A stretch of DNA of 64,000 bases from Anthopleura xanthogrammica (Eukaryota > Cnidaria > Anthozoa > Actiniaria > Actiniidae), in contig OZ025206.1 of NCBI GenBank assembly GCA_964019055.1, positions 6,420,117 to 6,484,116 on the forward strand, written 5' to 3'. Positions within the stretch are counted from its first letter, which is position 1. The number at the start of each line of letters is the position of its first letter. Under the pieces are notes generated by a model. That model was not told the DNA's origin and made no database searches. It was given only the letters and a program-made list of their open reading frames with translations. Positions 28,601 through 40,023 of this stretch are shown here, in pieces. The position numbers and the translations under genes are program-made.

Positions 28601-29070
28601 TGTATAGTATAGTAGTAGTGGTGGTGGTGCATGGTGGTGGTAATGGTTGTGCTATTAGTGGTGTTGATGTTTATAGGGATGATGGTGGTGTTACAGACAG
28701 GAGTCGTATGGCGGCTGCCCGAGGCGCCTTCGTATGCCTTCGACTCGACCACGTTGAGCTGCGTCCTTCGTAATTCAGCTCTTCAGCTGCAAGCAAGGAT
28801 GATAAGCCCCTCCAAATTTAATTTAGTGGTGTTGATGTTTCTAGGGATGGTGATGGTGGTGGTAATGGTTGTGCTATAAGTGGTGTTGATGTTTGTAGGG
28901 ATGGTGGTGGTGGTGGTAATGGTTGTGCTATAAGTGGTGTTGATGTTTGTAGGGATGGTGGTGGTGGTGGTAATGGTTGTGCTATAAGTGGTGTTGATGT
29001 TTGTAGGGATGGTGGTGGTGGTGGTAATGGTTGTGCTATAAGTGGTGTTGATGTTTGTAGGGATGGTGAT
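28601..29070. repeat. GGT-rich minisatellite, 54-bp unit
   Basis: Four clear copies of a 54-bp unit (GGTAATGGTTGTGCTATAAG then TGGTGTTGATGTTTGTAGGG) with GCTATA at about 28873, 28927, 28981 and 29035. Diverged copies lie upstream near 28640 and 28825. Unrelated GC-rich sequence at about 28690-28820 (CGGCTGCCCGAGGCGCC) interrupts the array and is probably an insertion. Confidence 0.85.
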
Positions 29071-29382
29071 AGTGGTATTAGTAATGAAATCTATATTTCA
29101 TGAGGGTTGCATATAAAAGCTACTAAAGCAAATAACGGCGGCTTTTTCCATGCTCGTTCTGATTAAGTACGCACTTAATTGGGCCAACCTGCGTACTTTA
29201 TTTTGTAAAGTTTTTAACTTTTTCTTCGCATTATTTACTTTTTTAAGATAGTATTTTTTCCTATATTATTCGTGAATAAAATTGAAGTTTAATTGTATAT
29301 ATTGCTTTGTTACATTTGTTTGACTGTTGAATCATATTTTTTATAACTCGGAAATTGCATTAGATGCCTGTTAAAAATCGCT

Positions 29383-30745
29383 TCAAATCTTCATGCCAGA
29401 ACTCGTGTTACCGTGGTTAATACGACCTTTATCTTCAGGAAGGACTGAAATATTCCTTTCTTGTTCGACTGTATCGTTTGGCAGTAATGCTTCATCATTG
29501 GGCGTGTTCCATGATTGTTCTTCACCTTTCCCAAGTACTACGAACCCTATACCAGCGAGTACACGGATAATTGCTGCGATATAAAACACTTTCTGCCACT
29601 GATGACGAGTTGGCTGGAAAAATAATTAGTAACGTCCATTATTGAGGAAGATACAATGCTAGGAGAAAAGAGTAGTTTTCGTATGAGTTGGAAACGTATG
29701 GTAAGTCTTACAGCACGTTAACGATACGACGAGCCGTAGAGCGGTTTTTATATGAGGGGGGAAAGTACGGTACTGTCTTACAGCACGTACACGGTACGAC
29801 ATGCCATAGAGCAGGTATGGTACGAGTGGGAAACGTACGGTATACTGTCTTACAGCATGTTAACCATACGACGAGCCCTAGAGCGGTTGCTTTTTAATAC
29901 GAGTGGGGAAAAGTACGTACACGGTACTGTCTTACAGCACGTACACGGTACGACATGCCATAGAGCAGATATGGTACGAGTGGGAAACGTACGGTACTCT
30001 CTTACAGCACATTAACGATACGATGAGCCGTAGTGGTTTTTAATTGAGTTGGAAACATACGGTACTGTCTTACAACACGTGCACGGAACGACATCGTAAA
30101 ATTGAAATGGCTCGCCATTGTTTCACCCAATCACAACGCGTAGTTTTAACTAAAAACTTAAAATTTGTGTCAGATCAACACCTACCTTTCCATTTGTTAG
30201 CCAGCCAGTAACAAGAGGTGCAACAAATCCTGATATTGTACCAATACCATTAGAAAGTCCTGTAATTAACCCGGCATAACGAGGTGCAATATCAAGTGGA
30301 TTCACCGCAAACCCCGCATCTGTAAATGACCCACATCCTAATATAGCTGATAGAAGTATAATAACTAAGGTTAAGTCATCGCTTCCAACGTAACTGACAG
30401 CTATGAGAAGACAGGCAGGCACGACGCACGCTGAAATGTCAAAACCTGCATGGTTAGGAAATGCGCGATAAAAGGAGTACAAAAGAGATAGGAGATATTT
30501 AGTAGCAATCCATAATGTTTGTTGGAATTGCTGTATTTCGAATAGCGGTACTTGAGTAACGATCCACATTTCCAAATTCCAAAGGAAAACTGGCAAGGCC
30601 CTGTGTGATTGAATAATATAATGAATGCATGGAAAATTGAATTTTTTTGTCAAATTTTTATCCGCGTTGTCAAATTTTGTGTCAGCGTTGTCTAGTTTTT
30701 GCCTGCGTTGTCGGATTTTTGTCTCACGCGTTTTGTCTCAGATTT

Positions 30746-30794
<49 letters not shown>

Positions 30795-33700
30795 GGGATT
30801 TGACAACAAAAAGTATTAAAATTTCAATTTCATACCACCAAAGGTGAAGACTTTCCTCACATCTGTTACACTGCTACCATTGCACAGTAGCCAGTCACCT
30901 AGCACTGAAGCCACGAGTTGGCAAATGACTGACACTAAATATGGTATAGATGATATTATACTATCCTGCAACGAGAAAGTAAAAATCATTTACTTCTGTT
31001 GTTTTGGGGAGGATCACAGAGTAAACGCGTTCTTTCATGTCCCTTCTCTCTTTCTTTTCTTTGTTTTCGTCTATTTTTTTTCTTCCTTTCCTTTCCTTTC
31101 TTTTCCCTTCCTTCCCGTAACCATGCACCCTCTCTAAAATTCGCTTCAACGATACTAACCTCCAAAATCTTTACGCGAAGAACTTCATTGAGGTAGCTAG
31201 GCAATGAATTCAAGAACATATAGTATTCCCAGTTGGTACACAAATTCCCTATTATAATGGCGTAAACCGCTGGAGATGTCAAGATAGCAAGCCATGGTAT
31301 TGGATGACTCTAAAAGAAAATTAAAGACTATAGTCATTACACATGTATTATAAATGTAGGACACACTAGGATCTTAACACCAATAATGCCAGCAGAGACA
31401 GAACGCTTTTAAAAGTACTTAAAATTACACATAGTGACACACACAGTGTATTGTATATCAGTAGACTCCTTGCAGCACGTCGGAATGCAGCTCAATTTGG
31501 AGGACAAAACAATAGGTTCCATTTTTTAGAGGAGATTAAAATTATCTTGTTTTGTCCTCCAAATTGAGCTGCAAGGGGTCTAAATATTGCCTATTTTGTT
31601 GAAATGCAATAAATCTCTCAATCCTTTCAGCTTGGGGTTCAGTATCTCCTTTTTCAAACTATGTGTCATCACGTGGATGTTATATGTTATCAAGCAATTG
31701 TGATAAAGAAAGAAATGATACTCAAGGTAATGACCCCAACGTAATGACCCTTAGCACTAGAATAGGCCCCTTGCACGTGATGTCAAAACATTTGGAGGAT
31801 AAAACGTGCAAAAAAATTTCAATCTCCTGAAAATTTTGAACCTATTGTTTCGTCCTCCAAATTGAGCTGCATTCCGAAGTGCTGCAAGGGGCCCATATAC
31901 ATTGCCTCACATATCCTGGTTCCTTAGTATCTATTACATCAGTTATCGCACCTTTAAGACTTTATCTTGCGAGTTACCAATGGAAGTCAGGATGTAGTCC
32001 TTTTCCTCTTGTGTTATTCTGGGGTGACTGGCAGGCTTCTCATAGACCAATACGACCCATGAAATATACCACAATATGCCAAAAGAACCTGGAAACGGTA
32101 GACACAAACATAATTGACAATGGTTCATTTGCATGATGGAGTCATTTTACATCCCCTTTTAGCAATTTCAGGGTTGAGGAAGGGACCAAGAAATATGAAT
32201 CTAATTAAAAACCAAACCTCATCACATGAAAGACCACACTAAAATTATTAAGTTTACCAAATTTTAGAATATTTGGGCAAACACTGACTGATTAGCAGGC
32301 TTTACGCAAATCTTTAGAATAAGAGAGAATGTATGGTTTTGGAGGGACTCAAACCCCATACATTCTCTCTTATTATTTGCGACCTTTAAAAGCTTGCCAC
32401 TCAGTAAGTTTTCATCTAAACATGCTCAATCTCGGTAATCACTAATATTAGTATGATCTTTTTCGTGATTAGGATCCATTCTTAATTAGGTCAATATTTG
32501 CACTAAGCCCTAGTCTCTCCTCAACCTCGGAACGGCCAATATCAAAATACCTCGCAAATTTTCTTTCTTATTCAAATTTGTATTTCCTAATGAGAATAGT
32601 AAGACAGTTGGTTGACTGAACAAAAGAAAGTGTACAAGTGATTCTAGTACTCCTAGTAAATGGTACTATTAATAATTCATACGGCCTATTTGGGCAATCA
32701 GTCCTTGTTTGAACTCGAGAGGGGCAGAAAATAAGTTCAGTGTATTTTCCTTTGAACCACTTGTAGTCTTAGCTTCTATGTTTATCATTTTGACAACGTT
32801 AAGATAAGAGTAATACCGAGTATATAGAAGACTGATGGCCATCCACCAAGGAAACCTGATGCACATAACAGGCCTGCTATTGGCTGGGTTATGATGTTTC
32901 CAATACTACAACCTAGAAAATTAATAGAAAAATTAATAATTATTGCAATTTGTGTTTCGAGCATTGCTTGGTATCAATAGACCTCCTTAGCTTGGGTGTA
33001 ATGTTTTCCATTTCAGACCACGTGTCATTCCATAGAGTATTATTTCTTCGTTTAATGGTTGCGCATGAGAAGACACATGAATATGAATACAATCCGAACA
33101 AAAAGATCTTATTCTCAAGAGAATGACACGTGGTCTGAAATGGAAAACATTAAGCCCTAAGCTAATAAGTATATTTAAATCAAACTTCACCCAACTCAAG
33201 CCTGGGCTGCCTGTGCTAAACGTAGCAAAACATTCGGTTTCTTTTGTCATAAAACACAAGTATTTTATAAGGAGAAAGTGGATTCAGTGACTTGATCATA
33301 CCAGCAGATGAGATGGTTGTCAGTCTAGTTCTTTCTAGTGGCGGTGCCCAACTACTCCACAGTTCTAGTATGGATGGAAAAGTCACTCCCTAAAATGGGG
33401 AAAATATACTTACTAAATTGATGTAAAGCGTTAAAATAGTTTTGTCGAATAGGTGAGATGGGATGGTTATGAGGGGGTAAGTGGATGGATTATAGGTGGG
33501 TGGGTGAGTGAGTTGATGGATGGACGGATGAATGAATGTATGGATGGATGGATGGATGGATGGATGGATGGATGGATGGATGGATGGATGGATGGATGGA
33601 TGGATGGATGGATGGATGGATGGATGGATGGATGGATGGATGGATGGATGGATGGATGGATGGATGGATGGATGGATGGATGGATGGATGGATGGATGGA

Positions 33701-36700
33701 TGGATGGATGGATGGATGGATGGATGGATGGATGGATGGATGGATGGATGGATGGATGGATGGATGGATGGATGGATGGATGGATGGATGGATGGATCAC
33801 TAATATAAGAAGGATCAACTTACTAATGCCAGTCCCTCCAGTACTCTTATAGTAATAAGAGCTGGAACACCATGGTTGGCTGCCAGCGGTGTGAGCAAGG
33901 TTAAAATAGCTGTGCACAGGACAGCTAATCCAAAAATGTGCTTGCCACCAATCTTGGTTACCAACCATCCACCTGGTATTTGGGTAACAATGTAACCATA
34001 ATAGAATGCCCCAAGAATGATGCCTTGAAATCAAAAACAGACTTGTTTCAAATTCATCTCTGCGCGTGCTCTCAAATCATCACTAGTAACTATTAATTAC
34101 GAATGGGCCTCAAGCATGATGACGTCGAATACCTACACTTCCAGAATCCCTTTCGGTAGCATTGTTCGTTGTGATAATTTTCACTATTATCTTGGTATTT
34201 CCAAAGGAGTTTTAACATTTGAATATGAAAAGAGATTTTGAAGAGGATTGTGGTAGTTTAGGTATGAAACGTCATGAGGTTAGGGGTCTATTGTACTCGA
34301 GATCTTGCAATTTCCATAATCATCATCATTATTTTCATTTTCTATTATATTCTCAATCTATATTTTATCTCATACACGCTCCTATGTTATTATTTTCAAA
34401 CTGTTCATTGTCCTTTTGGCACGTGTAAAAGCTCGTTTGGCAGCAAAAAACCCGAGCGTAGAAGTATACGAATAAATTAAATGTGGTCATACTTTTGCGC
34501 GTCATGCTGCAAGTCGAATGCGAGAAGGAAATTATGAACAAAAATATACAGAAGTTATCGGAATCCGGATGAAAGTGTTTGCCTGTCAGAATGCATGACT
34601 TTCGTTCAACTTTGGAACATGGTGAAAACCAATGTTGTCTGAGCGGGCGGTATTTTCTCAGTATTTGCCAGCGCTTGGTTCGGTATCCTTATGTCATCGC
34701 GGGCGCATGAGATAACGGATTACTAACCAACAGAAAGAATTGCAAAAAAAGTGGAAAAGTAAATAGGAAAAAATAAATTTAACAAATTTCCGATGGTTTA
34801 GAGTGGTATGTCCTCTTATTTACCACGATATGACGTCATGACGACATGCAACATGCAGCATGCAACATGCAGCATGCAACAAGCAACATGCAACATGCAA
34901 CAAAACCTTCAACAACCATTTTTGAAATAGCTTCAGTATAGACATTATTTCAGGGTTGACGAAAACCTACACTTTAATTGGAGCCCAGCTCTGTTGTGTG
35001 ACCCTCACCATTTTTAAAATTGTATTTAAGAAATAAAACATTTTCTCCATGCCTTCATAGCCTGGTGAAAACCGAGGCTACGCGTTTGGGAGAATTCGAG
35101 AGCAGATCAGTGAAAACCCTCGACAAACGCGTAGCCTCGGTTTTCACCAGGCTATGAAGGAATCGGAGAAAATGTTTTATTTCTTTTAAAAAATATTTAA
35201 AAAATGCTTGTTACGTCATTTCCGTGCCTTCATAGCGTGATGAAAACACAGCTCTCGACCAATGAGAGCGCGCGTACTATCTTAAGTATTTTTTAAATAA
35301 TGATAAGTCATTCTTTACAGTGCGAATCGAAAAACCGTGGGCACCCAGAAATATTTCAGAAATCTTGTATCGTCCGTTGAACAATCTGAAACAACTCTCT
35401 AATTACAAGAAATTCGACTGATTTGTAGTCAGATAAACTTCCTGCAGTTAGAGAGTCTTTTTCTGAAGAGAGATTTCTGAAGTATTCCTTGGTGCCCATT
35501 GTTTTCCGATTCGCAATGTAATTTATTATAGTTTTGTGCATATTAATTTCACTCCTCTATTCAGCTTTTGATCCTGACCGAATAAGAACTTTTAAAACCA
35601 CTTGTTCTAAATGCAGATCTGTTACTCCGGCAACAGTTTGTTGTCGATAGATTATTTTTATTATTCCCCCCCCCCCCCCCCTTTATTATCCATGTCATGT
35701 TAGTTGTTAGTTTATGTATCTGTTGTAAATACACTTATTAACTTACTCATGCATGCTTATAACTATGTGAAATTATTGTTCGTACCTGTTAGTAGATTCT
35801 CTTGGAAATAAATGCTTTAACTTTTTTTAAATGTTTCTCGTAAACTATAAAAACCTATACTAATAATATGGCAATATCATGTGCGTATATTAATTGTCAT
35901 AAAAGCTATACGAAATCAATGATTGTAAATTCACCTTGGGTTTCTTCATTCCAGTGAAACTTTCTTTCCTTTTATTTAAAAAAAAAAACATAACTTGTAG
36001 ATATATATAAAAAAATGTATTTATTACTAGTAAAACTGTACCATTTTGGCTTGCGTGTCCATGTTTTCAGACCACGTGTCATTAGTTCCCAAGAGGAGCA
36101 TTGTTTTTTTACGTGCATGAGGTAATACATGGATATATGGGTCAACTCAAACAAAGAATCTCATGATAGTGATACGTGGTCTAAGATAGAAAAAAAAACA
36201 TTACGTCTAAGGTAAAGAGTTCTATTATATGATTCGCACTGAGATAAAAGAAATTAAAATCGAGATCTGATCTGCATAAATTTAATGATCTGTGATATCC
36301 CTTATGCACGAATATATTATCTACATTTACCTTAAGTGAATCAGAATACGTACAGAAAGAGGCTACCAACCTCCCCCCCAACTTTTCACCCATCTTTTCA
36401 TTTGCATATAATCTCTTTAATTTTTTTCCGCTACTTTCCGTTCATGTTTCACTGTTCAACACAAGGCATTCAATTCATGCTTTAAGTACACGTATCAATA
36501 TTTTAAAATGATTTGAATCTAGCCCCAGCCAAGATATTAAAACGTCACTATATTTCACTGTATGATAACTAATACTGACCTTTTGAGCTGTGTCTGTGAA
36601 AGACACATTACACAAACCTTCATCTGTACATCCAAAGTTCTGTAGACTATGAGTCCTATGAGTATCAGTAGTATTAACCATTGCTACAAGTGCAACACTA

Positions 36701-36852
36701 AGATTCACTCGTAAACTAAACACTACACAGAACCCTAAACAGGCTGTAAGAGCTAAAGAATAACGACAAGAAAGACTGCATCTTGTTCTCCAGCTACGGC
36801 TGTTCTCACGAGACTGACGTGGAAGAAGAGAAGCAGTTTCGTCTTCATCCAT
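29383..36852 (-). CDS. Sialin-like SLC17 family anion transporter
   Basis: Major-facilitator transporter of the SLC17 family (sialin, vesicular glutamate and phosphate carriers), usually moving organic anions across lysosomal or vesicle membranes with protons. Ten exons on the minus strand: 36580-36852, 35935-35959, 33824-34023, 33302-33389, 32817-32912, 31952-32088, 31160-31309, 30836-30965, 30186-30445, 29383-29613, giving 529 residues (human sialin 495). Evidence includes [15 protein letters not shown] in TM1, the microexon FHWNEETQ then [34 protein letters not shown] with the conserved arginine, [10 protein letters not shown], and late helices with [19 protein letters not shown]. The N-terminus has ETASLLP, an acidic dileucine motif of the sort that sends sialin to lysosomes. 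The tail is hydrophilic with sites NDT and NIS. Phases agree throughout. Substrate is not deducible. Confidence 0.93.
29660..30100. repeat. Family E repeat cluster, tandem units
   Basis: At least four units, each with GAGTGGGAAACGTACGGTA, CTGTCTTACAGCACGT, ACACGGTACGACATGCCATA and GAGCGGTTTTTATA-like blocks. Two half-unit types alternate: one with GCACGTACACGG and one with GCACGTTAACGATACGA. It lies in the last intron of the SLC17 gene; the best-ordered array of this family. Confidence 0.75.
30747..30795. repeat. (GTT)n microsatellite
   Basis: About 16 pure GTT units, 40 bp from the donor end of SLC17 exon 30836-30965. Before it, TGCGTTGTCGGATTTTTGTC-like words recur between 30660 and 30740. 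Confidence 0.95.
31462..31581. mobile_element. MITE family A copy
   Basis: AGACTCCTTGCAGCACGTCG at the left, then AGCTCAATTTGGAGGACAAA, pairing with TTTGTCCTCCAAATTGAGCT and GCAAGGGGTCT at the right. SLC17 intron. Confidence 0.85.
31763..31893. mobile_element. MITE family A copy
   Basis: AATAGGCCCCTTGCACGTGA at the left and AGTGCTGCAAGGGGCCCAT at the right; inner CGTCCTCCAAATTGAGCTGC pairs with a shortened ACATTTGGAGGATAAAACG. It lies about 60 bp from the donor end of SLC17 exon 31952-32088. Confidence 0.8.
32297..32398. other. Long near-perfect hairpin, miRNA-precursor-like
   Basis: AATAAGAGAGAATGTATGG near 32319-32339 pairs without mismatch with CCATACATTCTCTCTTATT around a loop of roughly 15 bases. 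Pairing then continues, with bulges, through ACGCAAAT/ATTTGCG and GGCTTT/AAAAGC. The total is about 100 nt. It lies in the SLC17 intron between 32088 and 32817. Size and shape fit a small RNA precursor but equally a tiny inverted-repeat element. Confidence 0.5.
32978..33170. mobile_element. MITE family B copy
   Basis: TAGACCTCCTTAGCTTGGGT at the left, then TTTCAGACCACGTGTCATTC, pairing with GAATGACACGTGGTCTGAAA at the right. SLC17 intron. Confidence 0.85.
33537..33797. repeat. (TGGA)n microsatellite, about 65 pure units
   Basis: About 260 bp of uninterrupted TGGA/GGAT in the SLC17 intron between exons 33302-33389 and 33824-34023. It ends only about 25 bp from the donor splice site of the latter. 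Open frames across it are artefacts. Confidence 0.98.
34840..34908. repeat. CATGCAACATGCAGC short tandem repeat
   Basis: Seven or eight degenerate 8-to-15-bp units (CATGCAACATGCAGCATGCA) in the large SLC17 intron. The words match the reverse complement of the TTGCATGTTGCAT part of the minisatellite at 313-892. Confidence 0.75.
35033..35190. mobile_element. Foldback element, about 158 bp
   Basis: AAATAAAACATTTTCTCC and TTCATAGCCTGGTGAAAACC at the left pair with GGTTTTCACCAGGCTATGAA and GGAGAAAATGTTTTATTT at the right; inner GAGGCTACGCGTTT is matched exactly. A related fragment (CCTTCATAGCGTGATGAAAA) follows at 35224. Confidence 0.85.
35315..35521. mobile_element. MITE family C copy (TTACAGTGCGAATC ends)
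   Basis: About 207-bp palindrome. TTACAGTGCGAATCG at the left and CGATTCGCAATGTAA at the right, with GGGCACC / GGTGCCC and TTTCAGAAATCTTG-type inner arms. A second copy is at 61199-61419. Confidence 0.85.
36038..36227. mobile_element. MITE family B copy, diverged
   Basis: TTTTCAGACCACGTGTCATT at the left and AGTGATACGTGGTCTAAGAT at the right, in the first SLC17 intron, close to the 25-nt microexon (35935-35959). Confidence 0.75.
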
Positions 36853-38510
36853 TGAAAAATATTCTGATCAAATCAAAACAATAAACCGTGACTTGAATGT
36901 CACGAGATGTCAAATGGTCGGTACCGGAAACCGAATTCGCTATATACCGGAAGTGAAAATGTAACAGTGACGGTTTCTTGTGCTGATGATGCTGATGCTG
37001 ATGAAATTTTCTTTTCAGATTGGCCTGTCTACACGAACTTCACGAACGAGTTTCGAGTGTCTCAAATGGGTGTTTCGTATTCTATGCCGAGGTTCGAGAA
37101 ATTGCTCAATTTCAAATCCATTTAGTCACGAAAAGCGCTTGACATTTCTTAACAAAGATTGAATGGTTTGAATTGTTATAAATTAGTCGTTTTCCTGAAT
37201 TTAAGAAACTGATTCAGACTGCCGTGCCGAACCTTTGTCGGAAACATCGCCGAAAACGAGTCATTCGGAAATTGTCGGAAAATGCATATTACTACATGGG
37301 TGCCCTGTGTATTATATGGTAATTAACTAGAAATAACGCTGGTTTGTAATGTTGTTTTTCGGCCCGGCTCCACGCCCGGGGGATAGCATTATCCTATTCG
37401 AAAAGGATCTAAAGTATACGATTCAAATTATCATAGGTAGCTAGATTGTAATTCTGATTCCGATTACTGATGACGTCGCGTCACTCAAAACGCTAAGGAT
37501 CATGATCGCGAGGGTGAGGGGGATAAAACACCAACAACACAAAGAAAAATTATATAAAAAGCGAAAAGAAGAAGAAAAGCATTAACCGAGCCATCAAATA
37601 TATATACATATACAATAAATATCGTTCATTAAACATCGATATACCTTATATTTGGAAACCAGACTATTTGAGATTAAACTTTTCTAGCAGAGGAAATTTT
37701 CTTCAAATTTCTATTATTCTAGAGGATTCTGTCCCCCTCATAAACAAGCCGTGACGTTATATCATTCTGGGTACGATTTTCTGAACCACAATTGATGAAC
37801 TAAACATATATGCCTCCAACGTATCTCGTAAAAAAAAAAAAAAACGATGATAAACAAATAAAAGTATTAGAATAGAACTATTTGCTTGTGGAAAATTATG
37901 AAATCTTTCTGAAAAGCAAAAAAATAAAATTGAAGTCATACAAATTACAGGAATATTGTATTTTCCAACTTTCCATTTCATATATGATGTAAAGATATGA
38001 AGTACCTCTTTGCCTTAATTTCTTCGGAACTTAATTAGAAATTATTTTATGCCAATTATTTTTTCTATATAGTTCTAAGTGTTTTAAACGCAAAATTACC
38101 TTACTTTCTTAATAAAAGACTTATTTAGTCGGAGACAATAAAACCTTTTAAGCGATCCGTGAGAAACGACAACTAAATCTTCAAGTTAAAACAAAAAAAT
38201 TTGGAAAATTTGATTCCGTTGAATTGTAGGAATAAGCAAACCAATATAGATGCAGAGGTTTAACCAGCAAAATGCAAAAACTAAACATTCTTTGGGGAGA
38301 TTTCTTGAAAATTTCAAAAACACTAAATTATTTGCGGAAATTTCAAAAGTGTTCTATAATACTTTTTCGTATAAAAGTCAAAAAAATTGCGAAATTTCTT
38401 ATTTTGTAAAAACACTTTATAGTTTGGAAGATGTTTTAAGTAATCACACGGGCTCTAATGGATGGGGTATCGTTGCATGTAGAAAATTTTGGTAAGTCAT
38501 TGTCTGTTTA

Positions 38511-38541
<31 letters not shown>

Positions 38542-38699
38542 TTTTGACGTTAAAAAAAGTAATAAAAGTAATTCATGGAATGGAACAGTCGAATGTTACC
38601 AGGAATTCTTTTCTCTCGTGTCGATCTTTGTTTTTTTTTCGCTTGTCGTCGTCAGCAAACCGATCGATCAAAACACATAATTTCCATTATATACAGTAT
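36853..38699. other. Intergenic region upstream of the SLC17 gene
   Basis: No credible gene. Immediately upstream of the SLC17 start are short GC-richer stretches (e.g. 37370-37385 CTCCACGCCCGGGGGATAG) that may belong to the promoter. The rest is AT-rich. Confidence 0.5.
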
Positions 38700-39500
38700 G
38701 TGGCTCTAATTGTAAACGGTTCTAATTGTAAACACTTTTCCATTAAGGTTTCGTTTTTATACCGTAAATTTGAGATTTACGAAAAAGATTTTGCCCGATA
38801 AAATATTGATTGCTTGTCAATCATTCCATGCTATTTTGGGCATTCTCACGTTCCATACGTGCCAAAATTCAATTTCGATTCAAGGTAAGCTGACGGCTGT
38901 TGTTAACAAATTCGTATTTTAAGCGCACCTTTAGGTAATGGGTAAGAAAAGTCATATATTTTCACTCTAAAATCGCAATAGTAGGACTTGGTTTTTATAT
39001 GAGATAAAAGCCAAAGGATGGAACTTGTGTTTTGTAAATAATAATTAAGTTGTTGTTTAAAATGAGCTCGTCTCCACGCAAATGAAAATTACACGTATTT
39101 TGCACGTATGTGCACTCATCCAATTGTAAACACTTCTCTGTTCGCAGTGTTCGCTGAAGGTTTAAACAAGCCACTTTGGTTCATATGTAGCTCTTGAGAT
39201 ATGATAGCAAAAATACTACAGTTACTGTGCTTAGGTAAAGTTTTGAAGTTCAAGTGCTTGTGTAATTTTTTTATGTGTTTATCACAAAAATTCCCACGTC
39301 AGCAATTCTGCGTCGGCAACTTACTTTAATAAAACGAACAGTAAAATATTGTCTTAACACAACTTGAAACCTATACATTGAATTTTTGAGGCTGGAAATC
39401 GCAGATAAAAGCCATTAAATACACAGTCTAGCCATTAAAATCTAATAACCAGAAAGTATTTACAATTAGAACCACCTGTTTACAATTAGAGCCACCAACG
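38698..39500. mobile_element. Non-coding element with repeated TCTAATTGTAAAC ends
   Basis: TGGCTCTAATTGTAAACGGT and TCTAATTGTAAACACTT at the left pair with TTTACAATTAGAACCACC and TGTTTACAATTAGAGCCACC at the right, about 760 bp away. Extra copies of the word lie inside (CCAATTGTAAACACTTC near 39120) and outside (GTACAATTAGAGCCCC near 39656). The doubled ends resemble the subterminal repeats of non-autonomous DNA transposons. Confidence 0.65.
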
Positions 39501-40023
39501 GACATCATATGAAAAAACATATTCCACAAAGTTTCTATAATAAGTGCAACAAAACTTTTTTATGTGTTAGCTGACGTGTAGAACTAATTTATGAAAAAGT
39601 TTCAGAATAATCGTACTATTTGTTGACGAGAAATAACACTGAGTGCAAAAAGTGTGTACAATTAGAGCCCCATACTACTCAGTGTTTAGCAAAAGGATTT
39701 TGGACTGAAAACAATTTCTCCATCAAATCTTAAGGGATTGAATATTTTTGTGCATGTAAAAATAAAGGAATAATTAAATTCATCCGGTATTTGACGTTGA
39801 AGGCGCGGTTGTGAGGATAGAAGGCGTCGGTGATCACAGAAGTTTCACATTAGATACCAGAACACCAGCACCAGCACGTCAGCACAAAAATCAACTTCTA
39901 AATTCCAATTCGATCACGGAACGAGGGCCACAGGTTTGTTAGCCACTGGCTATTTAGTGCTACCCTCGTAAAAACAAGGAGTGTCATACGGGTTGTACTA
40001 AGGCTCACCTTCAAACCATCAAA

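Noticed and set aside
33390..34034. WMDG and HPSI repeat frames
   Set aside because: Products of the TGGA microsatellite; the right end overlaps real SLC17 exon sequence in a different frame.
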